Assembly (NCBI GenBank): GCA_022448265.1
Contig: JAKVCC010000005.1
Coordinates: 108,314-172,313 of the forward strand
Origin: Pirellulales bacterium
GTDB lineage: Bacteria; Planctomycetota; Planctomycetia; Pirellulales; Lacipirellulaceae
Reading direction: 5' to 3'
Length of the DNA stretch: 64,000 nt
Shown: one piece after another, positions 54,652 through 62,993 of the stretch
Layout of the letters: each line of letters opens with the position of its first letter
Position numbering within the stretch: the first letter of the stretch is position 1
Made by a program: the position numbers and the translations under genes
Notes under the pieces: generated by a model
Database searches by the model: none
Told to the model about the DNA's origin: nothing
Seen by the model: only the letters and a program-made list of their open reading frames with translations

Positions 54652-56415
54652 ATGAGAAAACAACTAAACCGCTTCAGTTGTTATCAGCAAGCCAATTGTC
54701 TGCGGAAGGGTGTCGTCACTGTGCTGACAGGCTTTACCCTGGCGGCACTTTTTGCTTTTCTCACACTGTCGGTCGATACCGGACGTATCGTACACACGGA
54801 AACCAAGATGCAGAACGCAGCTGACGCGGCTTCGTTGGCGGCAGCCCAAGAGATTATCGCGGTCGTTTATGCAGCCGGGCAGGGGCAGGGATCGGCTAAT
54901 ATCAACGCCAATTCGATTGCTGTCGAGGCGGCTCGCCTAATGGCTGAACAAGTTGCAGCAGCCAACAGTGTTTATATCGATCCCGACACAGATGTGCGTT
55001 TTGGCAAGCGCGTTTTTGATCCGAATACGGGCACGTGGCCCATCGCGTGGGAGGCGACTCCTTACAACGTCGTTCAAGTCACAACGCGGCGCACCGATGT
55101 CGATGGCACACAGCCAGACGGCCAGTTTCCACTAGCCTTTGGCTGGGTCATTGGGCGCTCGCAGGTGCCCATTCAAACTTCGGCGACCGCCTTTGTGGAA
55201 GCCCGCGATTTGGTACTTGTCTTGGATTTCTCCGCATCGATGAACGACGATAGTTCACTGAAATCGGAACTTGGGTTGACCCAGGCGGAGCAATCGCTCG
55301 ACGTGATATGGGACGAATTGCGAGCCTCGAAGGTCAAGTGGCCTGGGGAAAACCGAAAGAAGTTTAGGTTCAAGTTTGGGAAGATCAATTCTTATTCTGG
55401 AACGCATGTCAGCAGCTCGGATACGGATTATATCTTCACGTACCTGGGACTCGACGCCAAGAATAACGCGGGGAAGCTGAAGTGGCCGTATCCACAAGCT
55501 GGACGGAACTCGGACGGCACTCCAAAGCTCTGGCCAAGCGATAGCGACAGCGAAGCCCTTTGGAAAAGCTACATCAACTTCGTAAAGAACAAAAACGGTT
55601 CGTACAACAAGAAGTATGGATTTCGGACTTTGATGGACTACCTGCAAGAGCAGCGTTGCAGCCGCATGCTTTCGGAAGACCTATGGCGTTCGCCCCACTA
55701 CCCATTCCACGCTATCAAAGAGGGCAGTTCGCTGTTCCTGGGCTTTCTGGAGGAGCTTGATTTTGGTGACGAGGTTGGATTGGTTAGCTATGGTGCATGG
55801 GCGGTGAAGGAATGGGAGCACTTCGACGGCGAGGTCAATATCGATATTACGACTGATCCGATTACCAGTGACTACTCGGTTATCAATACCATCCAGCGGC
55901 GTCACCAGGCTGGCGACTACGACGGTTGGACGGGTATGGGGGACGGCATTCTCAAAGGAACGGAACTGCTAGTCGGGGTGACTAGCGATCCCGCTGATGA
56001 TGGGTTCAGCCGCTATGGGGCACGTCCGACGATGATTATTATGACCGACGGCCAAACCAATCAGGGGCCATCCGGTTGGAGCCTGCCTGCCGGATTCAGT
56101 TGGGCCGAGTGGACCGACTACGATGGAGACGGCGTTGCTGACTACACGACCTCCAACTGGAAAAAGCAGTACGCCTTCTGGGAAGCTTTAGAGGCTGCCA
56201 AGAAAGGCATCACGTTGCATACGATGGCCGTGGGAGCTGGGGCCGACCGTGACTTGATGGAGGCCATCGCTTTTGTCGGCGGCGGCATCTACATCGATGT
56301 CCCGGGTGGAGCGACGGTCGCCGCCATGGAGTCGCAGTTGCTCGACGCATTCCGTAATATTGCGTCGCAAGTTCCGCCTGCGAAACTGGTTTTTGATCTT
56401 ACATCTATCCCGTGA
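54652..56415 (+). CDS. TadG-like protein with von Willebrand A domain
   Basis: A 587-residue protein. The N-terminus, KGVVTVLTGFTLAALFAFLTLSVDTGRIVHTETKMQNAADAASLAAAQEI, is the Tad-associated flp pilus-assembly (TadG) region with one membrane helix at about residues 22-42. A VWA domain follows: LVLVLDFSASMNDDS near 192 has the MIDAS Asp-x-Ser-x-Ser, and MIIMTDGQTNQG lies near 465. Between them is a long insertion of about 120 residues rich in Lys, Trp and Tyr. It ends the TadE-TadE-TadG unit, spaced 49 bp from the second TadE. It may be a metal-dependent adhesin or a fibre-associated surface protein. Confidence 0.9.
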   Translation: MRKQLNRFSCYQQANCLRKGVVTVLTGFTLAALFAFLTLSVDTGRIVHTETKMQNAADAASLAAAQEIIAVVYAAGQGQGSANINANSIAVEAARLMAEQVAAANSVYIDPDTDVRFGKRVFDPNTGTWPIAWEATPYNVVQVTTRRTDVDGTQPDGQFPLAFGWVIGRSQVPIQTSATAFVEARDLVLVLDFSASMNDDSSLKSELGLTQAEQSLDVIWDELRASKVKWPGENRKKFRFKFGKINSYSGTHVSSSDTDYIFTYLGLDAKNNAGKLKWPYPQAGRNSDGTPKLWPSDSDSEALWKSYINFVKNKNGSYNKKYGFRTLMDYLQEQRCSRMLSEDLWRSPHYPFHAIKEGSSLFLGFLEELDFGDEVGLVSYGAWAVKEWEHFDGEVNIDITTDPITSDYSVINTIQRRHQAGDYDGWTGMGDGILKGTELLVGVTSDPADDGFSRYGARPTMIIMTDGQTNQGPSGWSLPAGFSWAEWTDYDGDGVADYTTSNWKKQYAFWEALEAAKKGITLHTMAVGAGADRDLMEAIAFVGGGIYIDVPGGATVAAMESQLLDAFRNIASQVPPAKLVFDLTSIP

Positions 56416-56558
56416 TCACAACTGGTGAGACCGATTGCGTGGCCCTACTATTGTCGCCCGGAGGTGGCAGCAAAAAACATGCAGATTCATGTTGGTGAGA
56501 AAGGCAAGGACGCCGGAGGAGGCTCTTCTACAGACTTCCTGGTCCGCAACGGTTTGGC

Positions 56559-56848
56559 ATGGGGAATTATTATTTCAACGACATGTTGCCGACCAGCGGC
56601 ATGTCTACCGACGGGGCTATTGATATCATGACGACCGGGGCATTGAACTCCAGTAAACTAAAAGATCTGGACACGAGCCCAGACCATCCTACGCGTGTGG
56701 CCTTGGGCGACTAAGACTCGGGATTATTCACGCTCGATTTTGATCTCGACTTCGAGGGCGACGACCTCGCGATTTGGAAATTGCAGTTTGGCGGCACTCC
56801 GCTATTTTTCGCGGTTGCCGCGGTACTGAACCTAGTGCTTTGTGTTTG
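56559..56848 (+). pseudogene. Decayed C-terminus of a dockerin-type exported protein
   Basis: In one frame the sequence reads MGNYYFNDMLPTSGMSTDGA through TRVALGD, then a TAA stop (56712-56714), and continues in the same frame with DSGLFTLDFDLDFEGDDLAIW-KLQFGG. The second part is a dockerin-like calcium loop of the kind in the subtilase-like protein at 16.8 kb (DFDADGDLDAVDFLTW). No start with a ribosome site and no long upstream frame exist, so this is a remnant rather than a functional gene. Confidence 0.55.
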
Positions 56849-56946
56849 ACACTTCTGGCCGGCCCCGTCCTCTGCGTGGGAAACCATTTTCTAATGCCGG
56901 ATTTCTTTCGCATGAGGACTTAAGGGAATCGCTTAAGATGGCAACA

Positions 56947-56983
56947 AAAAAAGGCCGCAGCCCAGTGGGCCACGACCTTTTTT
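56947..56983. terminator. Bidirectional hairpin terminator
   Basis: AAAAAAGG-CCG pairs with CG-CCTTTTTT (one mismatch), capped by an inner GCCC-AGT-GGGC stem. The A-run and T-run make it usable in both directions. It lies inside an otherwise open 92-codon frame, which argues against that frame being a gene. Confidence 0.7.
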
Positions 56984-57564
56984 CTTCAAAAACAAACTTC
57001 CGGTCAAATTGCGACGGTGTGGAGTCGCTGGAAGAAAGACGCATGCCGGACAGCGCTGCGCACTGCCATGGTATCGACTCGGGCCTATCCAAAAAATTGG
57101 TCCTCCCGACGGAATTATGACCGCGAAGTTTGACTCGTTGCTCGGCTGTGGCCGAGTTGTTTTGCGAATGTGCAAGTCGACCTATTTCATCGACTTTTGC
57201 TGCTCCTAGCTTCAGCCAATTTGGCCGGGGATCTCCAAGCTGCTCTCTTCCTGATCGGCTATCGAGCTGGCGATCCCGCACGCGGCTAACCCAGGCCAGC
57301 TAGTGAACCGTACCCTGCGGAGAGGGCCTAGGGACAGTACAGGGTAATTATACCTTGAGAAAGAGAAATTGGGACTTTTTTTCGGTCCGCAAACCATGTG
57401 CCGAACCAAGGGTGTGGCCTACCTGGGTAGCCTGCCTGCGATCGGAAGAATGGGGGGCTGGTCTTGTGCCTGTGCGGCTCGGCAGCTACAAGAGCACGCC
57501 GCTTGGCGGAAGACAGGCTGTCCTGACTCTCCTCTGTTCAGACCACCCTGAAGATGCATTTGCC

Positions 57565-57942
57565 ATGATCTTGCAGAGATTCAATAAAACAGCAATCGGT
57601 CGTCCGCTTGTGATTCTGGTGAGCGGGTTGCTAATCGCAATAGTGGCTCTCGATACTGCACCGCTCAGGGCCCAACAGGGAAGTAGGCCAGGACGCAAGC
57701 TAACGCTGAGCGATCAGCTCATGCTAGGCCTAAGGGCTCGGACGAAGGCCGATAAGGTGTTCTTGGACAAGGTGGTCACGCTGGTTGAGCAGGGAAAACT
57801 GCCGCGTGCGGTGGTGGATAGCACATTTCTCTGGGCACGCGAGCGTGCCGTGCAGCATTCGCGCTTACGCCGATTGCGGCCGCTGGTCTATTTTAAGCCA
57901 GCTCTGACGATGCGGGCCAAACGGATCGGCGTTCTGCTGTAA
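57565..57942 (+). CDS. Small exported basic protein
   Basis: A 125-residue protein started at the ATG of MILQRFNKTAIGRPLVILVS because a signal peptide follows (LVILVSGLLIAIVALDTAPLRAQQG). The frame runs 70 codons further upstream without a signal. The mature part is short, helical and Arg-rich (LMLGLRARTKADKVFLDKVVTLVEQGKLP, then VDSTFLWARERA). No family recognised. Confidence 0.65.
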   Translation: MILQRFNKTAIGRPLVILVSGLLIAIVALDTAPLRAQQGSRPGRKLTLSDQLMLGLRARTKADKVFLDKVVTLVEQGKLPRAVVDSTFLWARERAVQHSRLRRLRPLVYFKPALTMRAKRIGVLL

Positions 57943-58109
57943 GATAAGGTTACCATCGGTGATCGTTCCAATTGGGTCGCTGAACGGGGTTGCTGAACTG
58001 CCCGTTGAGGGTGTCCGCTGAAGTGCTAGGCAGCCGGGGCCCAATCGAGTAAACTTGGGATTAGTCATCTAGGACTCCCCACGGGCTGCATTTAGTCGAA
58101 ACTAAGGTA

Positions 58110-58517
58110 ATGGCCAAAAAAACGACAAAAAAGAAGGCTGCCGCCAAGAAAGCTCCGGCCAAAAAAGTAGCCGTAAAGAAAGCCCCGGCCAAAAAGGTCG
58201 CCGCCAAAAAATCCGCCGCCAAAAAATCCGCCGCTAAGAAGGCCCCTGCTAAGAAGGCCCCTGCTAAGAAGGCCCCTGCTAAGAAGGCCACTGCTAAGAA
58301 GGCCACTGCTAAGAAGGCCCCCGCTAAGAAGCGGACCCGTACGGTGAAGAAAATTCGATTGAAGGCGTATTGGGGGGTGTTCAACCAGTCGCTCAAGCGG
58401 GTCGCGTTGTTTGAATTCAATGAGCGCAAAGCCGCCGACAAGAAGGCCACCGATCTTGCCAAAGGCGGTAAGTCGCCTCATTTCGTGCAGCCGGTAAAAG
58501 AAGCGATTGAAGACTAG
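58110..58517 (+). CDS. Histone H1-like Lys/Ala/Pro-repeat protein
   Basis: A 135-residue protein with AAGG three bases before the ATG. Residues 2-72 are almost entirely [15 protein letters not shown] and AKKAT pentads, as in eukaryotic H1 tails and bacterial H1-like proteins (HctB, BpH1, AlgP). Residues 73-135 form a separate folded-looking module ([20 protein letters not shown], then [16 protein letters not shown] and a helical end). The basic part should bind DNA without sequence specificity. The C-terminal module resembles nothing I can name and could bind a partner. No signal peptide, so nucleoid-associated (inference). Confidence 0.85.
   Translation: MAKKTTKKKAAAKKAPAKKVAVKKAPAKKVAAKKSAAKKSAAKKAPAKKAPAKKAPAKKATAKKATAKKAPAKKRTRTVKKIRLKAYWGVFNQSLKRVALFEFNERKAADKKATDLAKGGKSPHFVQPVKEAIED
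58233..58331 (+). repeat. 15-bp tandem repeats coding [10 protein letters not shown]
   Basis: GCTAAGAAGGCCCCT and close variants occur six times in a row, with a seventh partial copy, inside the histone-like gene. The three GCCCCT units are identical at DNA level, pointing to recent slippage. Copy number is likely to vary between strains. Confidence 0.85.
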
Positions 58518-58524
58518 CCTCGCT

Positions 58525-58896
58525 TCATCCAAGGATCGGCATCAGTTTGGCAAGGGTTTCTGGGTGGTCGAATTCCAGTTTGCCGAATCCCCGCAGGGCG
58601 CCAGCAGCTTCGGCCGCCTCTTGGTGTTCGGGAAAATTCGTGATGAGCATGACAGGAAGCTTGGCCAGTGTTGCATCCGCCTTGATAGCCCGTATGATCT
58701 CCAGCCCGTCCGAGTAGTCACAATCAAGTTTTCTATTGATTGTGACCAAGGAAAACTTGCCGGTACGAAGGGTTGCCAAGGCGTCTTCGGCGCTGTGCGC
58801 TTGCTCAACGGTGCATTCGAAGTGGCCACTAAGTAACCCCTTGATCGCAGCAAAGTCGGGACTGCAATTGCCGACGTCTAGCACACGTTTGGGCAT
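58525..58896 (-). CDS. Atypical response-regulator receiver domain (pseudo-receiver)
   Basis: A 123-residue single-domain protein with the CheY-like order of strands and helices: RVLDVGNCSPDFAAIKGLL, VEQAHSAEDALATL, FSLVTINRKLDCDYSDGLEII, LPVMLITNF, then GFGKLEFD with the conserved Lys. The phospho-acceptor Asp at the end of strand 3 is replaced by Asn (LVTIN), and the acidic pair after strand 1 is missing, so normal phosphorylation is unlikely. The ATG overlaps the stop of the propeller gene (TGATG); a GTG three bases upstream is an alternative start. It should be translated from the same mRNA as the two PQQ-like proteins. Confidence 0.8.
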   Translation of the reverse strand: MPKRVLDVGNCSPDFAAIKGLLSGHFECTVEQAHSAEDALATLRTGKFSLVTINRKLDCDYSDGLEIIRAIKADATLAKLPVMLITNFPEHQEAAEAAGALRGFGKLEFDHPETLAKLMPILG

Positions 58897-60686
58897 CACT
58901 CTTGCTCCGCTCGAATTGCAAAAAGATGAGTGCGGTTGGTGATATACAGTATGTTGTCTGCAACAATGGGGGTGCTATAAACGCTGTTACCCATGTCGCG
59001 TGTGCCGTAATAGGGCTCCCATTCGTCGTCGACCTCTTGCATGGCCTCCTCTCGAGTCGCTGAGTGGCGGAAGATAGCAATTTCTCCATCTTCGTCGCCA
59101 ATATAGACTTTGTCCTCAACGATCAAGGGCGAGCCCCAAGCCGCAGCTAGCATGTCGTATGTCCAGTGCACTTTGCCGGAACTCGCATTGAGGCAGTGGA
59201 ATATTCCGCTGAAGTCAGCAATGTAGAGTACATTGTCGCGAATCGCGACTGTGCCGCAACTACGATGTATGGTCTCTTCGAAGTCGATCTTCCCATCCTG
59301 ATTCTGATCAAACTTGCTGTAGTGCCATACGACGGCCGAGTTCGCGTTCGGCCGGGAAAAATCGCCTTCTTCAGGGACCACTGCCTGGACACGCTTGGGG
59401 GCGATGGGCGTGCTAGGATCTTTGGCGTTAAAGGCTAACTCTGGGCTGACGTCGCCCCGCTTGGTGGGGTCGATGCACCATAGGTGGCCAACACCTTCGC
59501 CATGTTCCGGGTCTTGTCCGACGGCGACGTACACGTTGCCGGCGTAAAGCACGGGCGTGGCAATGATGTTGTTCCGTGTGCCGCGCCCGCCCAGTTCCCA
59601 GACCGACATCTTCGGATTTGCGTCGAACTTCCATAGTAGTTTGGCCTTAGTTTCGCCGTCCTTGCCTGACGATTCCCGTCCCGCCGGGTCAAAGCTGTAC
59701 ACCCAGCCGTCGCCTCCTGCGAAGATTACCTGAGGCTGACCGCCCAGCACTCCGTAGGTGGGCGAGGACCATTGGCCATGCAAGATGTTTAATCCGGGGG
59801 AACCGTCGGTCCAGAGAACCTCCCCCGTTTTCTTATTCATGGCAAAAAAGCTGGGGGCATCAGGGGCCGGGATGTAGTTGTGTTCGACGTCGACTCCATT
59901 CGAGGTATTGACGAACAGGACGTCTCCTGCAGCGGTTACTGAGCAGCTGCACATGTTGTGCTGCGATATCCGCATTTCTTCCATCATGTTGTAGGACCAA
60001 ACCACGTCCGCTTCCTGCTTGAGCATATACGGCTTACCACTGTCGCGCAATCGGCGTTCCTCGTGCGTGAATTGACCATCATTTTCACCGTCATAGAAAC
60101 CTTGCGTATCGACACAGCGAACTTCACCTCGACTAGTCACAAACCAAACTCGATCACCTTCCACCAGTGGCGCGCAGCAAATACCTTGGAGGGGCCAATC
60201 ATGCACCCGGCCTGACGGGAGTTTTTCGCTACTGTGTTGCCAAAGGAAGTCACCTGTCTCTAAATCAAAACAGAGCAAACACCCTAGATCAACTTTCGAT
60301 GGATAACGGTCCAACCAGCCGCCGCTGTTATTCGTACCAACGTAAATTTTTCCGTCTGCGACTACCGCGTTGCCATAGGTTTGCGAACCGAGCCGGGAGA
60401 CCCATTTGATGTTTTTGGCGTTGGTGGAATCCCACTCCCCAGTCCGATAGTCGAAGTCGCCGACGTTCCATTTGGTCGGGATGTTGTGTCCCAAGGGTGT
60501 GTTGTTGCGTGCGGCGTCGCCGCCCCACTGAGACCAATTGATGTTGGGTTTTGTTATTGAGGCAAGCTGTGTGGCATCGCCGGCCCCCCCCGTTCCTTCG
60601 CCAGAAACAAAGTCTAGTCCCACGCCCATCCACCAACACAATGCGGCGGCTATTAACAAACGACTAACGCGCACAATATTGCGCAT
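58896..60686 (-). CDS. Exported PQQ-like beta-propeller protein
   Basis: A 596-residue protein with AGGAAA upstream and a signal peptide (VSRLLIAAALCWWMGVGLDFVSG). Propeller blades cover the rest. Examples are GKIYVGTNNSGG, LLCFDLETGDFLWQHSSE, DRVWFVTSRGEVRCVDTQG, FFAMNKKTGEVLWTDGS, YSFDPAG, LWCIDPTKRG and FHCLNASSGKVHWTYDML, and an EF-hand-like DQNQDGKIDFEE lies near residue 475. It is of the PQQ-binding-like class common in planctomycetes. No dehydrogenase active-site motif is visible. It lies 9 bp downstream of the other propeller gene and 1 bp from the pseudo-receiver, in one operon. Confidence 0.9.
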   Translation of the reverse strand: MRNIVRVSRLLIAAALCWWMGVGLDFVSGEGTGGAGDATQLASITKPNINWSQWGGDAARNNTPLGHNIPTKWNVGDFDYRTGEWDSTNAKNIKWVSRLGSQTYGNAVVADGKIYVGTNNSGGWLDRYPSKVDLGCLLCFDLETGDFLWQHSSEKLPSGRVHDWPLQGICCAPLVEGDRVWFVTSRGEVRCVDTQGFYDGENDGQFTHEERRLRDSGKPYMLKQEADVVWSYNMMEEMRISQHNMCSCSVTAAGDVLFVNTSNGVDVEHNYIPAPDAPSFFAMNKKTGEVLWTDGSPGLNILHGQWSSPTYGVLGGQPQVIFAGGDGWVYSFDPAGRESSGKDGETKAKLLWKFDANPKMSVWELGGRGTRNNIIATPVLYAGNVYVAVGQDPEHGEGVGHLWCIDPTKRGDVSPELAFNAKDPSTPIAPKRVQAVVPEEGDFSRPNANSAVVWHYSKFDQNQDGKIDFEETIHRSCGTVAIRDNVLYIADFSGIFHCLNASSGKVHWTYDMLAAAWGSPLIVEDKVYIGDEDGEIAIFRHSATREEAMQEVDDEWEPYYGTRDMGNSVYSTPIVADNILYITNRTHLFAIRAEQE

Positions 60687-60695
60687 GATTATTTC

Positions 60696-62993
60696 CTATT
60701 GGTTGGGGGTGACGACAAGGTTGTCCACGAAGATCTCAGCTTCCTGGGCATTGCCGTACAGGCCGGGACTTCCACATAGATTGGGCGACTGGTCGACCAT
60801 CTGGACGGTCCATGCCGCAGGCTCGGTTTCTCCGTGTGGCCAAAGCTTGCCGCGGATCGTGGTCGTTTCGCCGGCAGGCACAACTTGCAATTTCATCGTG
60901 TACCATTTCCCAGGTTTCGGGTCGAACGGGACCGATGCGTAAGTGCGGTAATCGTGGGGGCTCCAACTATAGAGCCGCAGTTGCTCGTTCGAGCTTCGCA
61001 CTGTCATGGTATACCGGCTGTTGATCAGGCCCAAGTCGGACATTTTGCCACTTGTGCTAGATTCCTGTAAAGCGAAGTCAGTTTGGATCGTATAATCCGA
61101 CAAGTTGGTTGGACCCATCCACATCCGGCTGCGTGTGCCGAGTTTGTTGTTAGGATTGCGAGGAGTGGGCAGTACACTGCGCTTGACAGCAATTTTTTCA
61201 CTGCCGATGTCGCGGATGGTGTACCGTACTCGGCCTCCCACCCAGGTGAGCGGAACTTTGTGGGCATTGTTGAAATCAAACTTCCACGGCAGCGGTGGCA
61301 CGATACGCACGCGAGCCGTACCCTTTAGTTTTCCCACTTGGCAAATCACCAGCGCTGCTTCGTGACGGGAGCTGATCTCGGCAGTGTAAGTGCCATCGCC
61401 CGAGATGCTGCCTGGACCTTCGATTGAGAACCTTGCCCGACCACTGGGCAACTCTTGCAGGAGCTGGCCACGGGAGTTGAACAGCCGAATCGAGTACTTT
61501 TGCTGCGCACCGCTCTGGAGTAGGGCGTCGTAGGGTACGAGTTGTAATCGTGAGGGCTGGGGATCATCGCTGGCAGGAGATTCTTCAGGTTGCTGTGTCG
61601 GCAGCCCGGCTTGAGGCTGGTTGTCACGGGAACCGATGCAGTATAGTGCTGCTGAAGTGGGAAGGTAAATCCGGCCGTGCGAGACAATTGGCGACCCGTC
61701 GCACGCCTCTCCCGGCAGTCGCAGCTTATGGAGTACGTCGACTCCCGAAGCAGTGGGTTTTAGCACATGCCAATGGCCATTGTTGGTTGGCAGGTAGACC
61801 TTTCCGTCTGCAAACAACGGCGTCCCGCGCATCACCTTGTCTTTTCCAATTGCTTTACGACGTACGAGGGGTTTGCCCGTATCGGGATCGAATATCCAGA
61901 GCTTCGAGCGGTCGTCGACCAGCCAGAGCTTTCCGTCGACCATCAACGGCGAGGCTTTGCCTGCCATGACTTCAAAGGCTTGCCACTTCTCCTTGTCGGT
62001 GAGATTGCCCGTCAGAGTGCCGTCGAGTGCGACGACGGAACCCATTGTGTTGCCGGTCACATTTTCTTCGCTGTGCGAAGCGTAGACGGTATCGCCGACC
62101 ACTAGGGGCGAAGTGTTGATCCCGCGACGCGAGAAAGGGAAATTCCATATGCGTGCTCCAGTACGGGGTTGTAAGGCCCAAATGCCGCCGTCGCCCGAGC
62201 CAAATACCATCGCCGCTTGGCCGCCGAGGGTAGCCATGGTCGGAGTGCTGTAGGTGGTGTCATAGGGTGAGATCCCCGTCCCCTTTAGCCAACGGAGTTC
62301 ACCAGAAGCTTTGTCAAAAGCCAGGAAACGATGAGCTGGTTTGGCAAGAAAGCCCCACTGCGGTGCGTCACCCCAGCCGATGATCACGGCACTGGCGATG
62401 ACTGTGTCTTCAAATACGACCGGGCTGTGCGTCCGGCCGCCATAGGTGCTTAGCAGGCCGAACTCCTCGTGCAGACTGCGCTCCCAAACGACCTCTCCGG
62501 TGTTGCCCTCCAGGCAGCAAAAGTACCCCGATACACTTAACGCGTAGACGCGACCGGTCACGGGGTCGCCAGTGACTGATGACCAACCGACACGCGTGTC
62601 GGGTACGTCGGTTAGATAGATATTAAACCGATGCTTCCATATTATCTCGCCTGTTGCCGCATCGACGCAAACCACCTTGGCGCCTTCTTGAGCTGATCCT
62701 GGTGCGTCCCGCACAATCGTGAAAAGTCGGTCTCGCATCACGATAGGCGTCGAGCGTCCCCCCAGTTTCGTGTTTTTCCACAATAGATTGCTACCTGGAC
62801 CACCTCGCGGATCCCAGTGATCGACCAAGTTTTTTTCAGTCGAGGTGTTGTTTTGGTAAGGACCGCGCCAATTCGGCCAGTCTGCGGAGGGCGAGGCCAG
62901 TGCTTCGGCACCATGGGCAGGCGGGCAGTTCTGAGAATCGTGGCCTACGATTCTCAAGAACAGTATGGTTAGGCACAGCGCATTTCGAATCAT
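60696..62993 (-). CDS. Exported PQQ-like beta-propeller protein with C-terminal Ig-like and LamG-like regions
   Basis: A 765-residue protein with an AAGGTGA site and a short signal peptide (LCLTILFLRIVGHDSQNCPP). Residues 30-470 are PQQ-like blades beginning WPNWRGPYQNNTSTEKNL, an opening shared by many exported planctomycete propeller proteins (for example VVCVDAATGEIIWKHRFN, LWIFDPDTGKPLV). Residues 500-580 look Ig-like (FSIEGPGSISGDGTYTAEIS). Residues 590-765 resemble a LamG/concanavalin-type jelly roll (WYTMKLQVVPAGETTTIRGKLW, AWTVQMVDQSP). A carbohydrate or cell-wall ligand is plausible but not shown. First gene of the propeller-propeller-pseudo-receiver operon. Confidence 0.9.
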   Translation of the reverse strand: MIRNALCLTILFLRIVGHDSQNCPPAHGAEALASPSADWPNWRGPYQNNTSTEKNLVDHWDPRGGPGSNLLWKNTKLGGRSTPIVMRDRLFTIVRDAPGSAQEGAKVVCVDAATGEIIWKHRFNIYLTDVPDTRVGWSSVTGDPVTGRVYALSVSGYFCCLEGNTGEVVWERSLHEEFGLLSTYGGRTHSPVVFEDTVIASAVIIGWGDAPQWGFLAKPAHRFLAFDKASGELRWLKGTGISPYDTTYSTPTMATLGGQAAMVFGSGDGGIWALQPRTGARIWNFPFSRRGINTSPLVVGDTVYASHSEENVTGNTMGSVVALDGTLTGNLTDKEKWQAFEVMAGKASPLMVDGKLWLVDDRSKLWIFDPDTGKPLVRRKAIGKDKVMRGTPLFADGKVYLPTNNGHWHVLKPTASGVDVLHKLRLPGEACDGSPIVSHGRIYLPTSAALYCIGSRDNQPQAGLPTQQPEESPASDDPQPSRLQLVPYDALLQSGAQQKYSIRLFNSRGQLLQELPSGRARFSIEGPGSISGDGTYTAEISSRHEAALVICQVGKLKGTARVRIVPPLPWKFDFNNAHKVPLTWVGGRVRYTIRDIGSEKIAVKRSVLPTPRNPNNKLGTRSRMWMGPTNLSDYTIQTDFALQESSTSGKMSDLGLINSRYTMTVRSSNEQLRLYSWSPHDYRTYASVPFDPKPGKWYTMKLQVVPAGETTTIRGKLWPHGETEPAAWTVQMVDQSPNLCGSPGLYGNAQEAEIFVDNLVVTPNQ

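Larger units (their letters stand above)
56416..57564. other. Long region without an intact gene
   Basis: About 1150 bases. It contains a decayed dockerin-protein end (56559-56848), a strong hairpin (56947-56983) and a short stretch coding ESLEERRM (57018-57047) that resembles the N-terminal motif of large exported proteins. It looks like a graveyard of surface-protein genes. Confidence 0.5.

Noticed and set aside
56842..57120. 92-codon frame on the plus strand as a gene
   Set aside because: It has no ribosome site and contains a strong bidirectional terminator hairpin in its middle; it is better read as a gene remnant with an ESLEERRM motif.
58233..58331. Regular repeats as a CRISPR array
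   Set aside because: The units are contiguous 15-bp coding repeats without spacers, inside the histone-like gene.
62925..62985. TTCTGAGAATCGTGGCC resembling the hairpin element core
   Set aside because: It lies inside the coding start of the 765-residue propeller protein and the match does not extend.
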